Shown here in pieces: positions 1 through 10,581 of a stretch of DNA of 64,000 nt. A model generated the notes under the pieces. The model was not told the origin of the DNA and searched no databases. It saw nothing but the letters and a program-made list of their open reading frames with translations. Origin of the DNA: Coniferiporia sulphurascens (lineage: Eukaryota > Basidiomycota > Agaricomycetes > Hymenochaetales > Hymenochaetaceae). A program made the translations under genes and the position numbers. The stretch lies in contig NBBA01000013.1 in assembly GCA_002794785.1 (NCBI GenBank), positions 744,001-808,000 of the forward strand, read 5' to 3'. Numbering within the stretch: the first letter of the stretch is position 1; each line of letters starts with the position of its first letter.

Positions 1-1
1 C

Positions 2-1293
2 GACAATCTCGTATATCTGTCCATTGAGCTTCCACCAGATCAATTTGATGTTTCAGAGTTCTTTAAAGAGGTGGCAGCGCGAGCACCACATCTCAAGCAT
101 CTTGAACTCTTCAATGGAGGGCAGTTCGGGATGGAGATTGCTGAGTTTCTCCCCAGTTGTCGATGCTAGAAGTTGTCCACCTTCCCGCCAGACTTTTAAC
201 CTCCCAAGTTGTCAAAGCTTTGCTTTGTCTACCGCAGATAAGGGATTTATCTTGGAGAAGGGAGTATACTGATAAACGGTTGATCCAGTTATCATTATCT
301 CGTTCCCCTCATGACTCCTTTCCTCATCTAACGAAACTTGAGTTGATGGCCGATATTCCTGACGTTACCGGGCTCATTGGCTTTACACCAAATCTAAGGT
401 CGCTACAATTATGGTTTCGCTCGTTTGAAGTTGCCGGAGCACTACATTCTTTTCTCGAAGCTGTCTCGCACTCCTGCAGATCGCTCATTTCGCTCCGGAT
501 AGATGCATTTCCTAGTACGTGGGATAACAATTCGTTGGATGATTTCTCAGGACGCGAGTGTCTTACTTTTCCATCAAAACCGTTCACTTTTCTTCCTTTC
601 CCGGACCTCACGACATTCACACTCCTCTGGCCAGTGCCGCTTATGTTTAATAACGGCGAGCTCGTGCAGTTCGTATCTGCCTTCCCAATTATTCAAAACC
701 TGCACCTGAATTGTCACCCAGCCGTGCTAGAAAAGCCAACCCTTACCCTTGATATTCTCCCTGAAATAGCAGACGCATGTCCGGAAATCCGTTCTTTGGC
801 ACTCTACGTGGACTGCACGATTCCACCTCCAGATATTTCAGAATCATGTGCCACGCCAGTGTTTAAAAAATTATCCGTTCTCGACCTCGGCGTTTCACCG
901 ACCAACGGAGACATCTACTTTTACTCCAAGTTTTTCGGCAGGCTTTGTGGAGCATCGTGCAAACTCGTTTCGGATTACCTAAATCTCTCAGAAACGGTTG
1001 CGGCGACAACATTGGAGAAATATGGTGCGGATTATTTTACAGGTACATGGAGGAACCATTGTGGAGCTATGGAAAGACTTTCTCGCTTATTCATCGAAGC
1101 TCGAGACGAGGTAAAGCGCTCCGTTACTCAGGAGAAGGATGCAGCCTTCAAAAACGAACGTGCAGCCTTAGAATTGGAGAGGGACCTCTTCATGGAGAAA
1201 TGGAAAGCCGCAGAATCCGAGATTGCCATACTGAGGGAACGGGTGGGAGATAATGGCGAAGGGACCGTGTTCGACTCGATGGGGCGCGAGTAA
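2..1293 (+). pseudogene. F-box/LRR-like protein copy 1, 5'-truncated by window and frameshifted
   Basis: This is the 3' part of a fungal F-box/leucine-rich-like gene; its F-box exon lies before the window. Reading starts in the frame of base 2 (DNLVYLSIELPPDQ), which hits TAG near 171. The homologous protein continues in another frame from about 160 (MLEVVHLPARLL) to TAA at 1291. The two frames line up with uninterrupted stretches of the paralogues at 2779 and 5727, so a small indel near 160-170 breaks the gene, or an unusual intron lies there. There is no in-frame ATG at the start of the second frame. The C-terminus is charged and helical, matching the coiled-coil tails of the paralogues. 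F-box proteins normally recruit substrates to SCF ubiquitin ligases; substrate unknown. Confidence 0.7.
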
Positions 1294-1761
1294 GTCGGCG
1301 TACTGGTGAGTCTGGCAACGCCGATGCGGACGAATACCTCACCGAGTGTATCTTTTTCAATCTGCAGTACGTCGACAGGCCTGAAATCTATGTTGATTGC
1401 TTTCTTTTGTCTTTCCCATAGCCAATTATGGAGAAACGGAACGGCAAACGTCTTGTTCGTAGGATTTGACCCGCTGTAGTGGTTGGTAGTTACGGGCTGG
1501 TAATGCTGTATGTGCTTTCACAGCGGAAAAGATTGATTATGAGTCGAGTTTTTTCGACAATATTAGTGAGGCTGTGAGACACTGGTGGCTGCTTGCCACT
1601 CAACGTCTTTGGTGTATCTGAACTTGGCAGTCAAAATGCTGGCTTTCAAGTTATGGATGAGTTATTTCCCACGTGATAACACGCGTCTACAGGCTCGATT
1701 TGCTGACATAATATTTTCGCATGGAAAGGAGAACACGCGTCGCTTACCTTCTACACTACTA
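1294..1761. other. Intergenic, no gene seen
   Basis: AT-richer sequence between F-box copy 1 and the inverted-repeat element. I see no supported reading frame or RNA; it probably holds the 3' UTR of copy 1. Confidence 0.5.
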
Positions 1762-1782
1762 CAGTCGAACCTCCCATAGTGG
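1762..1782 (+). repeat. Left terminal inverted repeat of the pogo-like element
   Basis: A 21-bp terminal repeat preceded by TA (1760-1761). It matches the reverse complement of the right end at 19 of 21 bases. Confidence 0.75.
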
Positions 1783-2209
1783 ATCATCCTCATAATGAAT
1801 ATCCTCCCATAATGGGTAGTCTAGGGCTTCCACCAAGTTGGTAGTCAGAGATTCCCTATAAGATAATGAATAAAGTCGATAGTGCATAATAAATAACAAA
1901 TCTTGAAAATTTAATAGGTATATCCATTATCAGAGGTAAACTCGGCTGTATAAACTACTATATATAGACATTTGCTTACACTTCTTCTGTTTATAATCAA
2001 TTCTAAAACCTGATTTTGCGGTACACATTAGTCACATTCAGTTTGTCCCTTTGTAACCCAGCAATATGTGACATATTTTAAGTCTTACAATATTTACTTT
2101 ACTCCCATCTTGGTAATTTACAAGAATTTTTTAAATTACATAATAAAATGGGACTCTCTTACTGGATATCCTCCCATAATGGATATTTTTCCTTTCCACC
2201 GACCCCCAT

Positions 2210-2230
2210 TCATTATGGGAGGTTCGACTG
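2210..2230 (-). repeat. Right terminal inverted repeat of the pogo-like element
   Basis: Reverse-complement partner of the left terminal repeat, followed by TA at 2231-2232. Confidence 0.75.
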
Positions 2231-2250
2231 TAGTACTGTTTCGACATCTC

Positions 2251-3979
2251 ATGTGCACCGCGGATAGCCCGCCAGTCTACATACGCCTCAAGACTGGAGT
2301 CTTTGATATACCAGAGCTTCGGAAATGGATCTTTGGATTTGCGGAAAAGGGAACTCTGGCACGGTGTGCGGCCGTTTGCTCTACTTGGTCGAACTGCGCC
2401 CTCGATCAATTGTGGAAGGAGCTACACAGTCTCCGCCCGTTGCTGGAAGTCTTGTCTCCACTAGAGCCAGTGAGTAATAGTCAACAACCTCCTTATGTAG
2501 TGCTATCACGACATTAGTAATGCCTTTGATCTCTGTAGGAACTTGATGGTTTATTGTACTTCCAAACACGATTGACAGAACGCAATTGGGAACGCTTTCT
2601 CTCATACGCACAGCGGGTCAGAGAGCTTATCATTCACGATCATATATCTGAGAGAATATCCACAGAAGCACTCATGCAACTGTATCGCCAGGGGTCAACA
2701 GTGTGTTTTACCCCAAAGTTGACGAAACTCACGGTTTGGTCCCTCTGAAGCGTAGCTCTTGATGTCTCGGTACTATTCATGTCCGACAGTCTCACAGAGC
2801 TGTCTTTCAATCTTACCGAAAATCAGCGCGAGGCCTCAGAATTCTTCAAACAAGTAGTAGTGCGGGCACCGCGTCTCAAACGCCTTGACTGCCTCTCAAA
2901 GCTTAAACAGTATTTGGAGATGGAGGCTGCTGAGATGTTCTCCCATCTGCCGGAGCTTGAAATTGTCTACCTTCCCTTTGGCACTTCGGACGCCCGGATC
3001 GAAGCAGTTTTGTCACATCTACCGCAGGTAAAGGGCAGCTTTTGGACACAGAGTAACGGAAACATGGGAAGTCGCGTTCATTTCTTGCAATTAAGTCCTC
3101 AGGGTTCCTGCCCTTCTTTAACGGAACTTGCGTTGAAAGCTGGTCTTTCCGACGTTACCAAGCTCATTGGCTTTACACCTAATTTAAAGTCGTTGGATCT
3201 GTATTCTCGTTCGTTCGAGAATGCCGAAACATTGCACTCTTCTCTCGAAACTATCTCGCGTTCCTGCAGATCGCTTCTTTCGCTCAAGATAGACACGAGC
3301 TCTTTTAAGAACTGGAGATTCTCTTTCTTGACGGATGTTTTGGAGCGCGAGTGCCTCGATTTTCCGTCAAGGCCCTGCAATCTCCTTTCCTTCCCAAAGT
3401 TGACAGTGTTCACATTAGCTTGGCCAGTTCCCCTATCCTTCAACGACGACGAGCTGGCACAGCTTATATCTTCTTTCCCGCTTATATTGGAGCTACGCTT
3501 AAATCATCATCCAGTTAAGCTGGATGGGCCTGGCCTTACCCCTAATATTCTCCATGAGATTGCCAGGATACGCCCAGAAATCCAACATTTATCCCTCTAC
3601 GTGGACTGCGCATCCGGGACTCCGGACCTCTCAGATTCATTCGTCACGTTCGAGAATTTAAAAGTACTTGACCTCGGTGCCTCACGGATTGGCAAAAACG
3701 TCAACTCCTTCTCAGAGTATCTCAGCAAGCTTTGCAAATCATCGTGTCGCTTTTTTTTCGAGTGGTCAGGATCGTTACGTTAGGAACATCATTGAGAAAA
3801 AGTATGGCCAGAATTGTTTTGAAGGATCGTGGGCATGCGAATACCAAAACATTGAGGAGCTAGTTCATTTATTCATCAAAGCGCGAGACGATGCGATGCA
3901 TTCTGCTGCTCGGGTCAGGGATACTACCTTGGAGGAGGGACACGTCGCCTTAAAGGAGAGAGAGATCCACGATCCATGA
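2251..3979 (+). pseudogene. F-box/LRR-like protein copy 2, disrupted
   Basis: Exon 1 (2251-2469) encodes an N-terminal F-box-like segment (FDIPELRKWIFGF, then CAAVCSTWSNCALDQLW). A phase-0 intron (2470-2538) follows the LSPLEP motif exactly as in copy 3. Exon 2 starts at 2539 and is open until an in-frame TGA at 2746-2748, where copy 3 reads straight on (VWTSDVDLLEF). The frame then continues through leucine-rich segments to 3750, where a run of eight T (3751-3758) is followed by a second frame ending at 3977-3979 (NIEELVHLFIKARDD), which matches the C-terminus of copy 1. Two lesions plus a transposon remnant directly upstream argue for a pseudogene. Indel error at the T run is possible but would not explain the TGA. 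Confidence 0.8.
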
Positions 3980-5441
3980 AAAAATGGGAAGCTGCCGAAT
4001 TTGAGAATGCCTGACTGAGGGGACAAAGGGAGGAAACAGGAGAAGGGGCTGTTGCTGGGATCGGTTCAACGGAGCAAGGACGTCAGGGTACATGCCAGGC
4101 TTAGATATCGTGCAACGCGGCTGAGGATGCCAGCCTCGCCGAGCACATCGTTTCAATCCGCGATATATTCACAGGCCAGGATTTGTATTCTAAATTGCTT
4201 CATTTTACAATTTGTCTTCGTTTATCCTATGGGGGATCGGAACTGGGGACCTCTTGTCGCAGAGCCTTCGAGTTGCTTGTTGGTATTGGTTAGCGATTAC
4301 AGTCTGAACTGTACTTTTGCGTTATGGAGAGGGCTGGGGCCTTTGAAGGGCTGGATCCTTCAAAGGCCGAATGAGTCGGGAATGGTCCAGTAGATCCTAT
4401 ATCCAGAGCAGTAGGCGTTTCACGGATTCCGATGGAAAGAACAGTGATGTTTAAGCAGGGCTGGACTCTTCAGAGGGCATTTAATACAGAGTAGTAGACT
4501 GCCTATGATTCCCGGCGCCTATGATTCCCGACGAAAGGGACAGTGATACCTAGAGTGCAACGGTAACTAGCATTCTATTCTCTACTAGTATTTCTCGGTA
4601 CAACCACGGGTTTTACCATCAGGTTTACTGTTTCGGAAGGGCAGATCAGTAAATGCTTAAATGACGGACGGCTCCGAGTCCTTAATGCACTATGCACATA
4701 CGCTGGTCAAGATCGGAACAGTCCTAGAGGAGGCTTGTGTGGATACTTCAAATTCGCTTTGGAAATAGGGGGCAGGGATCGCAACTTAGGATGTCAACCC
4801 GTGAATCCACTGTATGCCATCTCGGAGTAAAATGAAATCCAGATACTTTTATTGTCAATAAATCTGAGATACGATCTCGCGCGAAAATGCACACAGCGTG
4901 CTTAATATTTCCCAGAGGTTTTATTAAGACAAGCCAGTCCGTAAAATTTTGGACCACTTTGTTCCGACCTGATGCGTACTAGTACTGGTAATTACTACTT
5001 ACATAAGCTACAGTAATAAAGGGAAAGCCAGCGGACGTTTCCGCGCTGCCGAACACGCATGTGTCGGACTATTAAATGATAAAACTCCGCATGGTTATCC
5101 AGGCATTTCTGCCAATTTCCCATCTCAGGCTCCTCTCTTCCGAAATATCATGTACTCGGCCAGCCATGGCTTGATTGTTTCAGGCTGCGACGAAAACACA
5201 CACTGTCTCGCTTGAAGATATGGACGATGAATACTAGCTTTCAAGACTAAGAACACCGTCAACAACCTGAAATTGGTATTTCCATAGGCTGCAGGTATTT
5301 CACGCCGATTACAGGTATCTAAATCAAATTCTTGGGTATATATAGCTACGTAAACGTCTACCTCGTGTTAAATCGATTGTAGATGGGTCACTGTCTGCTC
5401 TTGTTCCTCTTGTTCTCCATCCAGTTCCTGAACCGACTACC
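3980..5441. other. Intergenic between F-box copies 2 and 3
   Basis: No supported gene. It holds a perfect short hairpin (4340-4366, arms CCTTTGAAGG / CCTTCAAAGG), a short tandem duplication of GCCTATGATTCCCG near 4502-4530, and the motif TACTAGTACTGGTA at 4977-4990 that recurs elsewhere in the window. TATATAGCTACG near 5338 could be a TATA region for the next gene, about 100 bp before its ATG. Confidence 0.4.
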
Positions 5442-7748
5442 ATGGACGTCGCGGTGCATCTTGGCCCTGACTCCGATCGCTGCAAACCCGACATCTTTAG
5501 TATTTCGGAACTTCGTGAACAAATTCTTACCTTTGTGGACGACGCGTCCCTTGCGCGATGTGCACGTGTATGCTCTTCATGGTCAGACATCGCCCTCGAC
5601 GTGTTGTGGAGGTATCTGGAGACATTTGTCCCACTGTTTAACGTCCTTTCGCCGCTTGAACGAAATGTAAGTGAAAGATTAATTACCTCGAAGATCACGC
5701 AGTCTTGACGCATTGAATGCATCTAGGCGGATGGTTTACTGCACTTCAAGGCAACACTGAGGCGTTGTAACTGGGGACGTTTTCAAAAATATGCACGTCG
5801 AGTTAGGGAATTTTCTATGTCGGAGAATTCGCCGGCACTCGCCAGCGATGCAATTGCGCAGATATATCAGAAGAGGCCAACGATATGCCTCACCCCAAAT
5901 CTGATAAAACTTAGAGTCTGGACTTCTGACGTCGATTTGCTTGAGTTTTCGTTGCTATTTATGCACGACGGCCTCAAAGCCTTGGCTGTTTACTCCCCTA
6001 TCTATTCAATCAGTGTCCAAGAATTTTTTGAGGAGATGGCAGCGCGAGTACCGGATCTTAAGGAACTTCGGCTTTTTGAACTACCTAGACAATGCCCAGA
6101 AACTTTCCTTCCCAAACTGGTCTCGTCGTTGTTGGAGTTGGAGGTCATAGATTTGCCTTGTTGCAACTTGCTTACGCCAACCATCAGGGCCTTGTCGCTC
6201 CTTCCGCATTTAAAGAGAATAGCCTGGGGCTATTTGCTCCCACATACCATTGAAGATGTGAAACGTGTTCATTTCGAGCGCACCCTTAATCTTGATGCAT
6301 TCCTTACTCTCACTACACTCTCGTTAACGGCTGCGCTACCCGACATCAAGAAGTTCATCGGCTCAACGCCCAACTTGACATCTCTGGCTGTTCGATTCTA
6401 TTCACTTGAAGGTGTCCGGGCGCTATATACTCTCCTTGAAACCATATCGCAATGTTGCCGCAATGTACGAGAACTCTACATACAAGCTTTCCCCAAAAGC
6501 AATACTACGCTGAAGCGTACCGAATACCTTGCATTCTCACCCGAGCCATTCCCCTTCTCTTCTTTACCAAATCTAACTATCTTCACGCTCCTCAGTCCAT
6601 TCCTGCTTCTCTTCGACGACAGCGAATTGGTACATTTCGTATCTGGGTTGCCGGCGATGGAACGGTTATATCTAAGTCCCCACCCTGATGTGGCGGAAGA
6701 TCCTATTCTTACTCTAGACGTTCTCCCCAAAATCGCTAGGGTATGTTCCAAACTTCAATACTTAGGCCTTCATGTGGATTGCACAAAGCCGAACCTTGTC
6801 GTTCCGGACTCGCATCACGCACCAATATTCGAAAACCTGGACACACTCGACCTTGGTTATTCCCCTGTAGGCAAGAATATCTTATCACTCTCCCAGCTCC
6901 TCAGCAAACTCTGCAGACCGTCGTGTAGATTTGACTCGAAAATTCCGGAATTATTTGACGGACGCGGGGACGTACCCCCCCTTGACGATGTGCCCATTTG
7001 TGAAGGAATGTGGGGCCACCACAGCGGAGATTTGAAAGAGGCAGCTCGCTTATTTTTTGAAACTCGAGACGAGGGAAAGCGCTTGGTTACGCGGGAAAAG
7101 GACGCAGTTTTGGAGGAGAAAAACGCAGCTCTGGAGGAGAAAGCTGCAGCTCTGGTGGAGAAAGCTGCAGCTCTGGTGGAGAAGAACGCAGCTTTGGAGG
7201 AGAAAGACGTAGCTCTGGAGGAGAAGAGCGCGGCTCTGGTGGAGAAGAACGCAGCTCTGGAGAAAAATGCGGCTCTGGAGGAGAAAGTTGCAGCTCTGAC
7301 ACGGGAAAAGGACGCAGCTTTGGAGGAGAGAAACGCAGCTCAGGAGGAGAAAGCTGCAGCTCTGGTGGAGAAAACTGCAGCCTCGGAGGAGAAGAACGCA
7401 GCTCTGGAGGAGAAGGCTGCAGCTCTGGTGGAGAAAACTGCAGCTCTGGAGAGAAATGAGGCCCTGGAGGAGAAAGCCGCAGCTCTGACGCGGGAAAAGG
7501 GCGCAGCTTTGGAGGAGAAAAACGCAGCTCTGGAGAGAAAATGCGGCTCTAGAGGAGAAAGCTGCAGCTCTGACGCAGGGAAAAAGGACGCAGTCTTTGG
7601 AGGAGAAAAACCGCAGCTCTGGTGGAGAAAAGCCGCAGCCTTGGAGGAGAAGAACGCAGCTCTAGAGAAAAATGCAGGCTCTGGTGGGGAAAACCGCCGC
7701 CTTGGAGGAGAAGAACGCATGCTCTGGAAGAGAAAAAGGCTACTCTGA
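5442..7748 (+). CDS. F-box/LRR-like protein copy 3 with heptad-repeat coiled-coil tail
   Basis: Exon 1 (5442-5666) carries the F-box-like segment (FSISELREQILTFVDDASLARC, written here in outline; SSWSDIALDVLWRYL follows). A phase-0 intron (5667-5726) is followed by one long exon. Residues about 80-500 are leucine-rich with hydrophobic periodicity as in copies 1 and 2. From about 7105 the protein becomes near-perfect seven-residue repeats (AALEEKN), a predicted long coiled coil. The frame slips near 7540, giving non-heptad sequence before the TGA-type end at 7748. The original tail reappears in another frame (EELKAAEAKIAQMKQRISKL) ending at TAG 7858, so the last 200 bp have at least two frameshifts. 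Probable SCF adaptor; it may still be functional because the F-box and repeat domains are intact. Confidence 0.7.
7105..7745 (+). repeat. 21-bp coding minisatellite (about 30 units)
   Basis: The unit resembles GCAGCTCTGGAGGAGAAAAA plus one base and encodes one heptad, AALEEKN or variants (AALVEKT, KDAALEE). Units diverge by substitution and a few are shortened (GCTCTGGAGAAAAATGCG). The array is stop-poor in several frames on both strands, so indels inside it do not truncate the protein at once. Copies 1 and 2 lack the expansion. Confidence 0.85.
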
Positions 7749-7858
7749 AAGGGAGAGATGCCTCCACGGAGGAATTAAAAGCTGCAGAAGCCAAGATCGC
7801 CCAAATGAAGCAACGAATAAGCAAGTTGAAGTTTCTAACAGGCCCAAGTGTTGCGTAG

Positions 7859-8922
7859 CATATTTGACAGGCGTCGTAGAGAAGGCATAGCAGTACTAGT
7901 GCGTACAGCCGTGGCCGCTAGATAATGTTCTCGGTATGGTCGTCTCCGTTTTCATAAAACCAGTCTGGGTCTCCCATGAATGATGGTCGTTTTATACGGA
8001 ACTCGGTTGGTGTGAGTCGTTGGAAATTTCGCGCAGTCGATCAGGAGGTTTATCAGCCTAGCGCATCGTCGAAGAAATCTACTGACCAAAATATTTGTAT
8101 TGTACGCTGTGAATCTATGTCAAACTGTAAGTTGAAATACTTTACCTGAACATGATATAACAATAGCATTATCGTCGGGTTCTTGTGAGGATATGACGGG
8201 AAAGCCGTTTGAAGGGAAGCTGATGCGTGTTGTCTTCGTAGGAGCGATTGAGAGTCGGGAAGAGGGGAAGCAGGCGCCATTCTCACTTCCCTGCAATGGT
8301 GAACCTTCTGATTCGATCCAGTTTTTTCCCCTAATCCAGTGGCGTTGAGAAATACGTTATTTTACCTGTAAGTCTGGTTTCGCAGGCATATGAATTGGGC
8401 TATCGAGCATAAAAAAACTCCGCCCGTCCTTGTTAAAATCCTGTTTTACGCGACCTCCACTTAGGCGACTCAGAATTCACTTACGTGAGATAACGGGCAA
8501 AGGGATCGGGAAGATACGCAGACCCTTGTTTGTGTTTTATAATTACAATTGAGAATACATTGACCTAAATGATAAGTTGCCAGTACACTCGGCGACAAAT
8601 AAAAAAACCAGTGCAAGGTATTTCTTGGTAAGTGATGTAGAAGGGGCGTACAATTAATGCAACTAGTTGTGACAATTGTGTTTGGTCCCGTGAAGAAGTA
8701 TTCCTTGAGTGGCATTGTAAGTGTGTGTCCATGTCGCAAGATCCCGCTAGGAGTAAGTGACATAGGTGGCAGCGAGCAGCTTGTTTCACGACGAAACTGC
8801 AGAAGAAACTGAAACCGACCAGGTCGATACGGAGATGCTATATAGCGCATGCCGGAATTCCTTCAACGAGCCGATGGGAAATAGTCAAGGTAGTGTGAAT
8901 AAAAGACGACTGTGTCGGTTTT
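7859..8922. other. Intergenic, no gene seen
   Basis: No frame with recognisable protein and no splice-consistent model. It contains AGTACTAGT at 7892-7900, one of several scattered copies of this motif. Confidence 0.4.
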
Positions 8923-9577
8923 CTATTCCTCCATCGCATCCTCGGCCTCTCCGTCGTCTTCTCCCTTGCCCTCCGCATCCTCCGAAGAAGCACCCGCGCG
9001 GATGTTCGCACGAGCGCCCACACCACCACTTTGTGCAAGCGGCTTGGCGTGTTGCTTGAGCCAGTCCTCCGACTCCCATACTGGTAGAATGCGTAAGTCG
9101 GGACGAGCAAGCCCTGAATATTCTAGAGAACAACGCACTAGGACGGTTGCCTGACCCTGCCGCAGTGACCCTTTGCGGTCGGGCGAGGTTTACACGGAGG
9201 ACACGTCCGCGCAGCTCATTGAGGTCCATGTTGTCGATGGCGTCTTGGGCGTCGCCGGCAGAGGTGAAGGTAACGAACGCAAAGCCACGATGTTTTTGCG
9301 CTATAGTTCGAAGCTGAATAATCACTTTCAATTTGATAGATTCTATAAGAAGACGTACGGCCATCTTGATTGTAATTATGTGTGTTTATCTGAGCTGGAG
9401 GAATTTGCACCTCCAGAATGTCTCCTGCGAGCAAGGCTGCGCATCAGAATACAGTTGGTCACGAATTGGAGAAACCTCACCAAAAGTAGAGAACGACTCA
9501 TATATGGCTGCCTCGTCAACGTCGTCACCGAGCCCTCCAACGAAGACTGTTTTTTTGGTCTTTGTGCCTTCCTCCAT
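8923..9577 (-). CDS. Small RRM protein, related to the RNA-binding domain of cyclophilin E
   Basis: Four exons (9577-9481, 9424-9359, 9300-9145, 9080-8923) give 158 aa. RNP2 is KTVFVGGLGDDVDEA (residues about 9-23) and RNP1 is KHRGFAFVTF, followed by AIDNMDLNELRGRVLRVNLA; this is the order and wording of the RRM of PPIE/Cyp33. After the RRM comes the conserved WESEDWLKQHAKP segment and an acidic end (GKGEDDGEAEDAMEE). There is no cyclophilin domain, so it is the RRM-only fungal form. The role is likely RNA binding in the spliceosome or another nuclear RNP. It is divergent from COA8 with only 129 bp between the ATGs. Confidence 0.88.
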
Positions 9578-9706
9578 TGCCGTCAGTCAGACTATTGCGG
9601 ACAAGTTGAAAGTGCTTGGGCGCGTCAACCAAAAGAGGAAAAATGTATTATGTGATCGACACCTTTCGCGGTCGTCGAGCGGACCCACTGCTATCCCCCA
9701 AACTTC
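9578..9706. promoter_or_regulatory. Bidirectional promoter between the RRM gene and COA8
   Basis: 129 bp separate the two ATGs, so both promoters must overlap or extend into the opposite transcribed region. No clear TATA box is visible, as expected for housekeeping genes. Confidence 0.5.
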
Positions 9707-10467
9707 ATGCTTCCGCGCCATCTTTTCTCTGCAGCGCAAGTGCATGTGCGGCGCCGCCCTGAGGTCGTCCTTCGCCGATATCTGCGGTCGTCGCTGCGAC
9801 GCTGCGCACTTGTGGGTCCGCCCGACCCGGTCTCAAATTTGCGGCCGATTATTTACGACGAAGATGTGCCCATCGACCTCAGCAATGCGGACAGGAGCAG
9901 GGATTTGAAGGGGAAAGGGAGGGAGAATGCGGAGGAAGGGAACGAAGTTTTCGTGGTCGAGCGAACGCGCACGTCCCCGACTCATCCGTACCTGCTGGAC
10001 GAGTTCGACGGAAATCCGCAAGACTACCAGTGGCGTGTTGAACGCAAGTGGCTTGACGCGTATAATCATGCATTCTGGACAGACGTACGTGCCTATACAC
10101 CAAGTCTGCTGAAAACACATGTGCTCATCTTCTCTCTCTACATCTTTAGAGCAATACTCGCTTTGAAGACGCCAAACGCGCTGTACTCTCTGCATTACCG
10201 GAGAATGCAACACCCGAAGCCACCGAAACTGCGCTGTCTGAATTTTATGGCAACTGGCTACGACAAGAGCACGGTCGTCTTAGAGAGTATTCGGATGAAT
10301 GGAGTCGGCGAAATTATAACGGGATCGTCTTTGCCGCCCAAGCAGCAATACGCCGGTTCCGTGCGCGCGTCTTTGGTGGGGGCATGCCAACGGCGGCGTC
10401 GATACGGCCCTCCCCTCCGCCAACTCCTCCACCGCTAGCCCCAAAGGATCAGAAGAACCAGAATTAA
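9707..10467 (+). CDS. COA8: COA8/APOPT1 family mitochondrial protein
   Basis: Two exons (9707-10084 and 10150-10467; phase 0) give 231 aa. The N-terminus is arginine-rich without acids (MLPRHLFSAAQVHVRRRPEV), a typical mitochondrial presequence. The family signature GPPDPVSNLRPI follows at about residue 41. Further on come WRVERKWLDAYNHAFW, a helical segment, EFYGNWLRQE, and WSRRNYNGIVFAAQAAIRR, which matches the C-terminal YNxxWY-type block of COA8. The family acts in assembly or protection of cytochrome c oxidase in the mitochondrial matrix. The proline-rich C-terminal tail (PSPPPTPPPLAPK) is specific to this protein as far as I can see. It ends 114 bp before the 3' end of convergent NUP133. 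Confidence 0.85.
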
Positions 10468-10581
10468 TTTATAATTTATAATTTTCTCAGTAGTCCGATT
10501 TTCGTAGTCTGATAATCGAAGTCGAAAAAGGATGATAGCAAGGGCCACAAAAACAAATACGACAAATTACTATACACGCTG

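Larger units (their letters stand above)
1762..2230. mobile_element. Non-autonomous pogo/Fot1-like inverted-repeat element (MITE)
   Basis: The 469-bp element starts with CAGTCGAACCTCCCATA and ends with its reverse complement (TATGGGAGGTTCGACTG). It is flanked on both sides by TA, the target-site duplication of Tc1/mariner-type transposons; CAGT ends and a TA duplication fit the pogo/Fot1 branch. The interior is AT-rich, has no transposase frame, and repeats the motif CCTCCCATAATGG near both ends (about 1801 and 2170). It is thus a deletion derivative or MITE that would need a transposase supplied elsewhere. It ends 20 bp before the ATG of F-box copy 2. The family assignment rests on the termini only. 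Confidence 0.75.

Noticed and set aside
157..165. Start of F-box copy 1 at about 157
   Set aside because: The codon there is TTG, not ATG, and homology continues upstream in another frame.
7087..7824. Long antisense Ser/Pro-repeat frames opposite the coiled-coil minisatellite
   Set aside because: They are the reverse complement of the 21-bp repeat and are open only because the unit lacks stops; no start context or domain.
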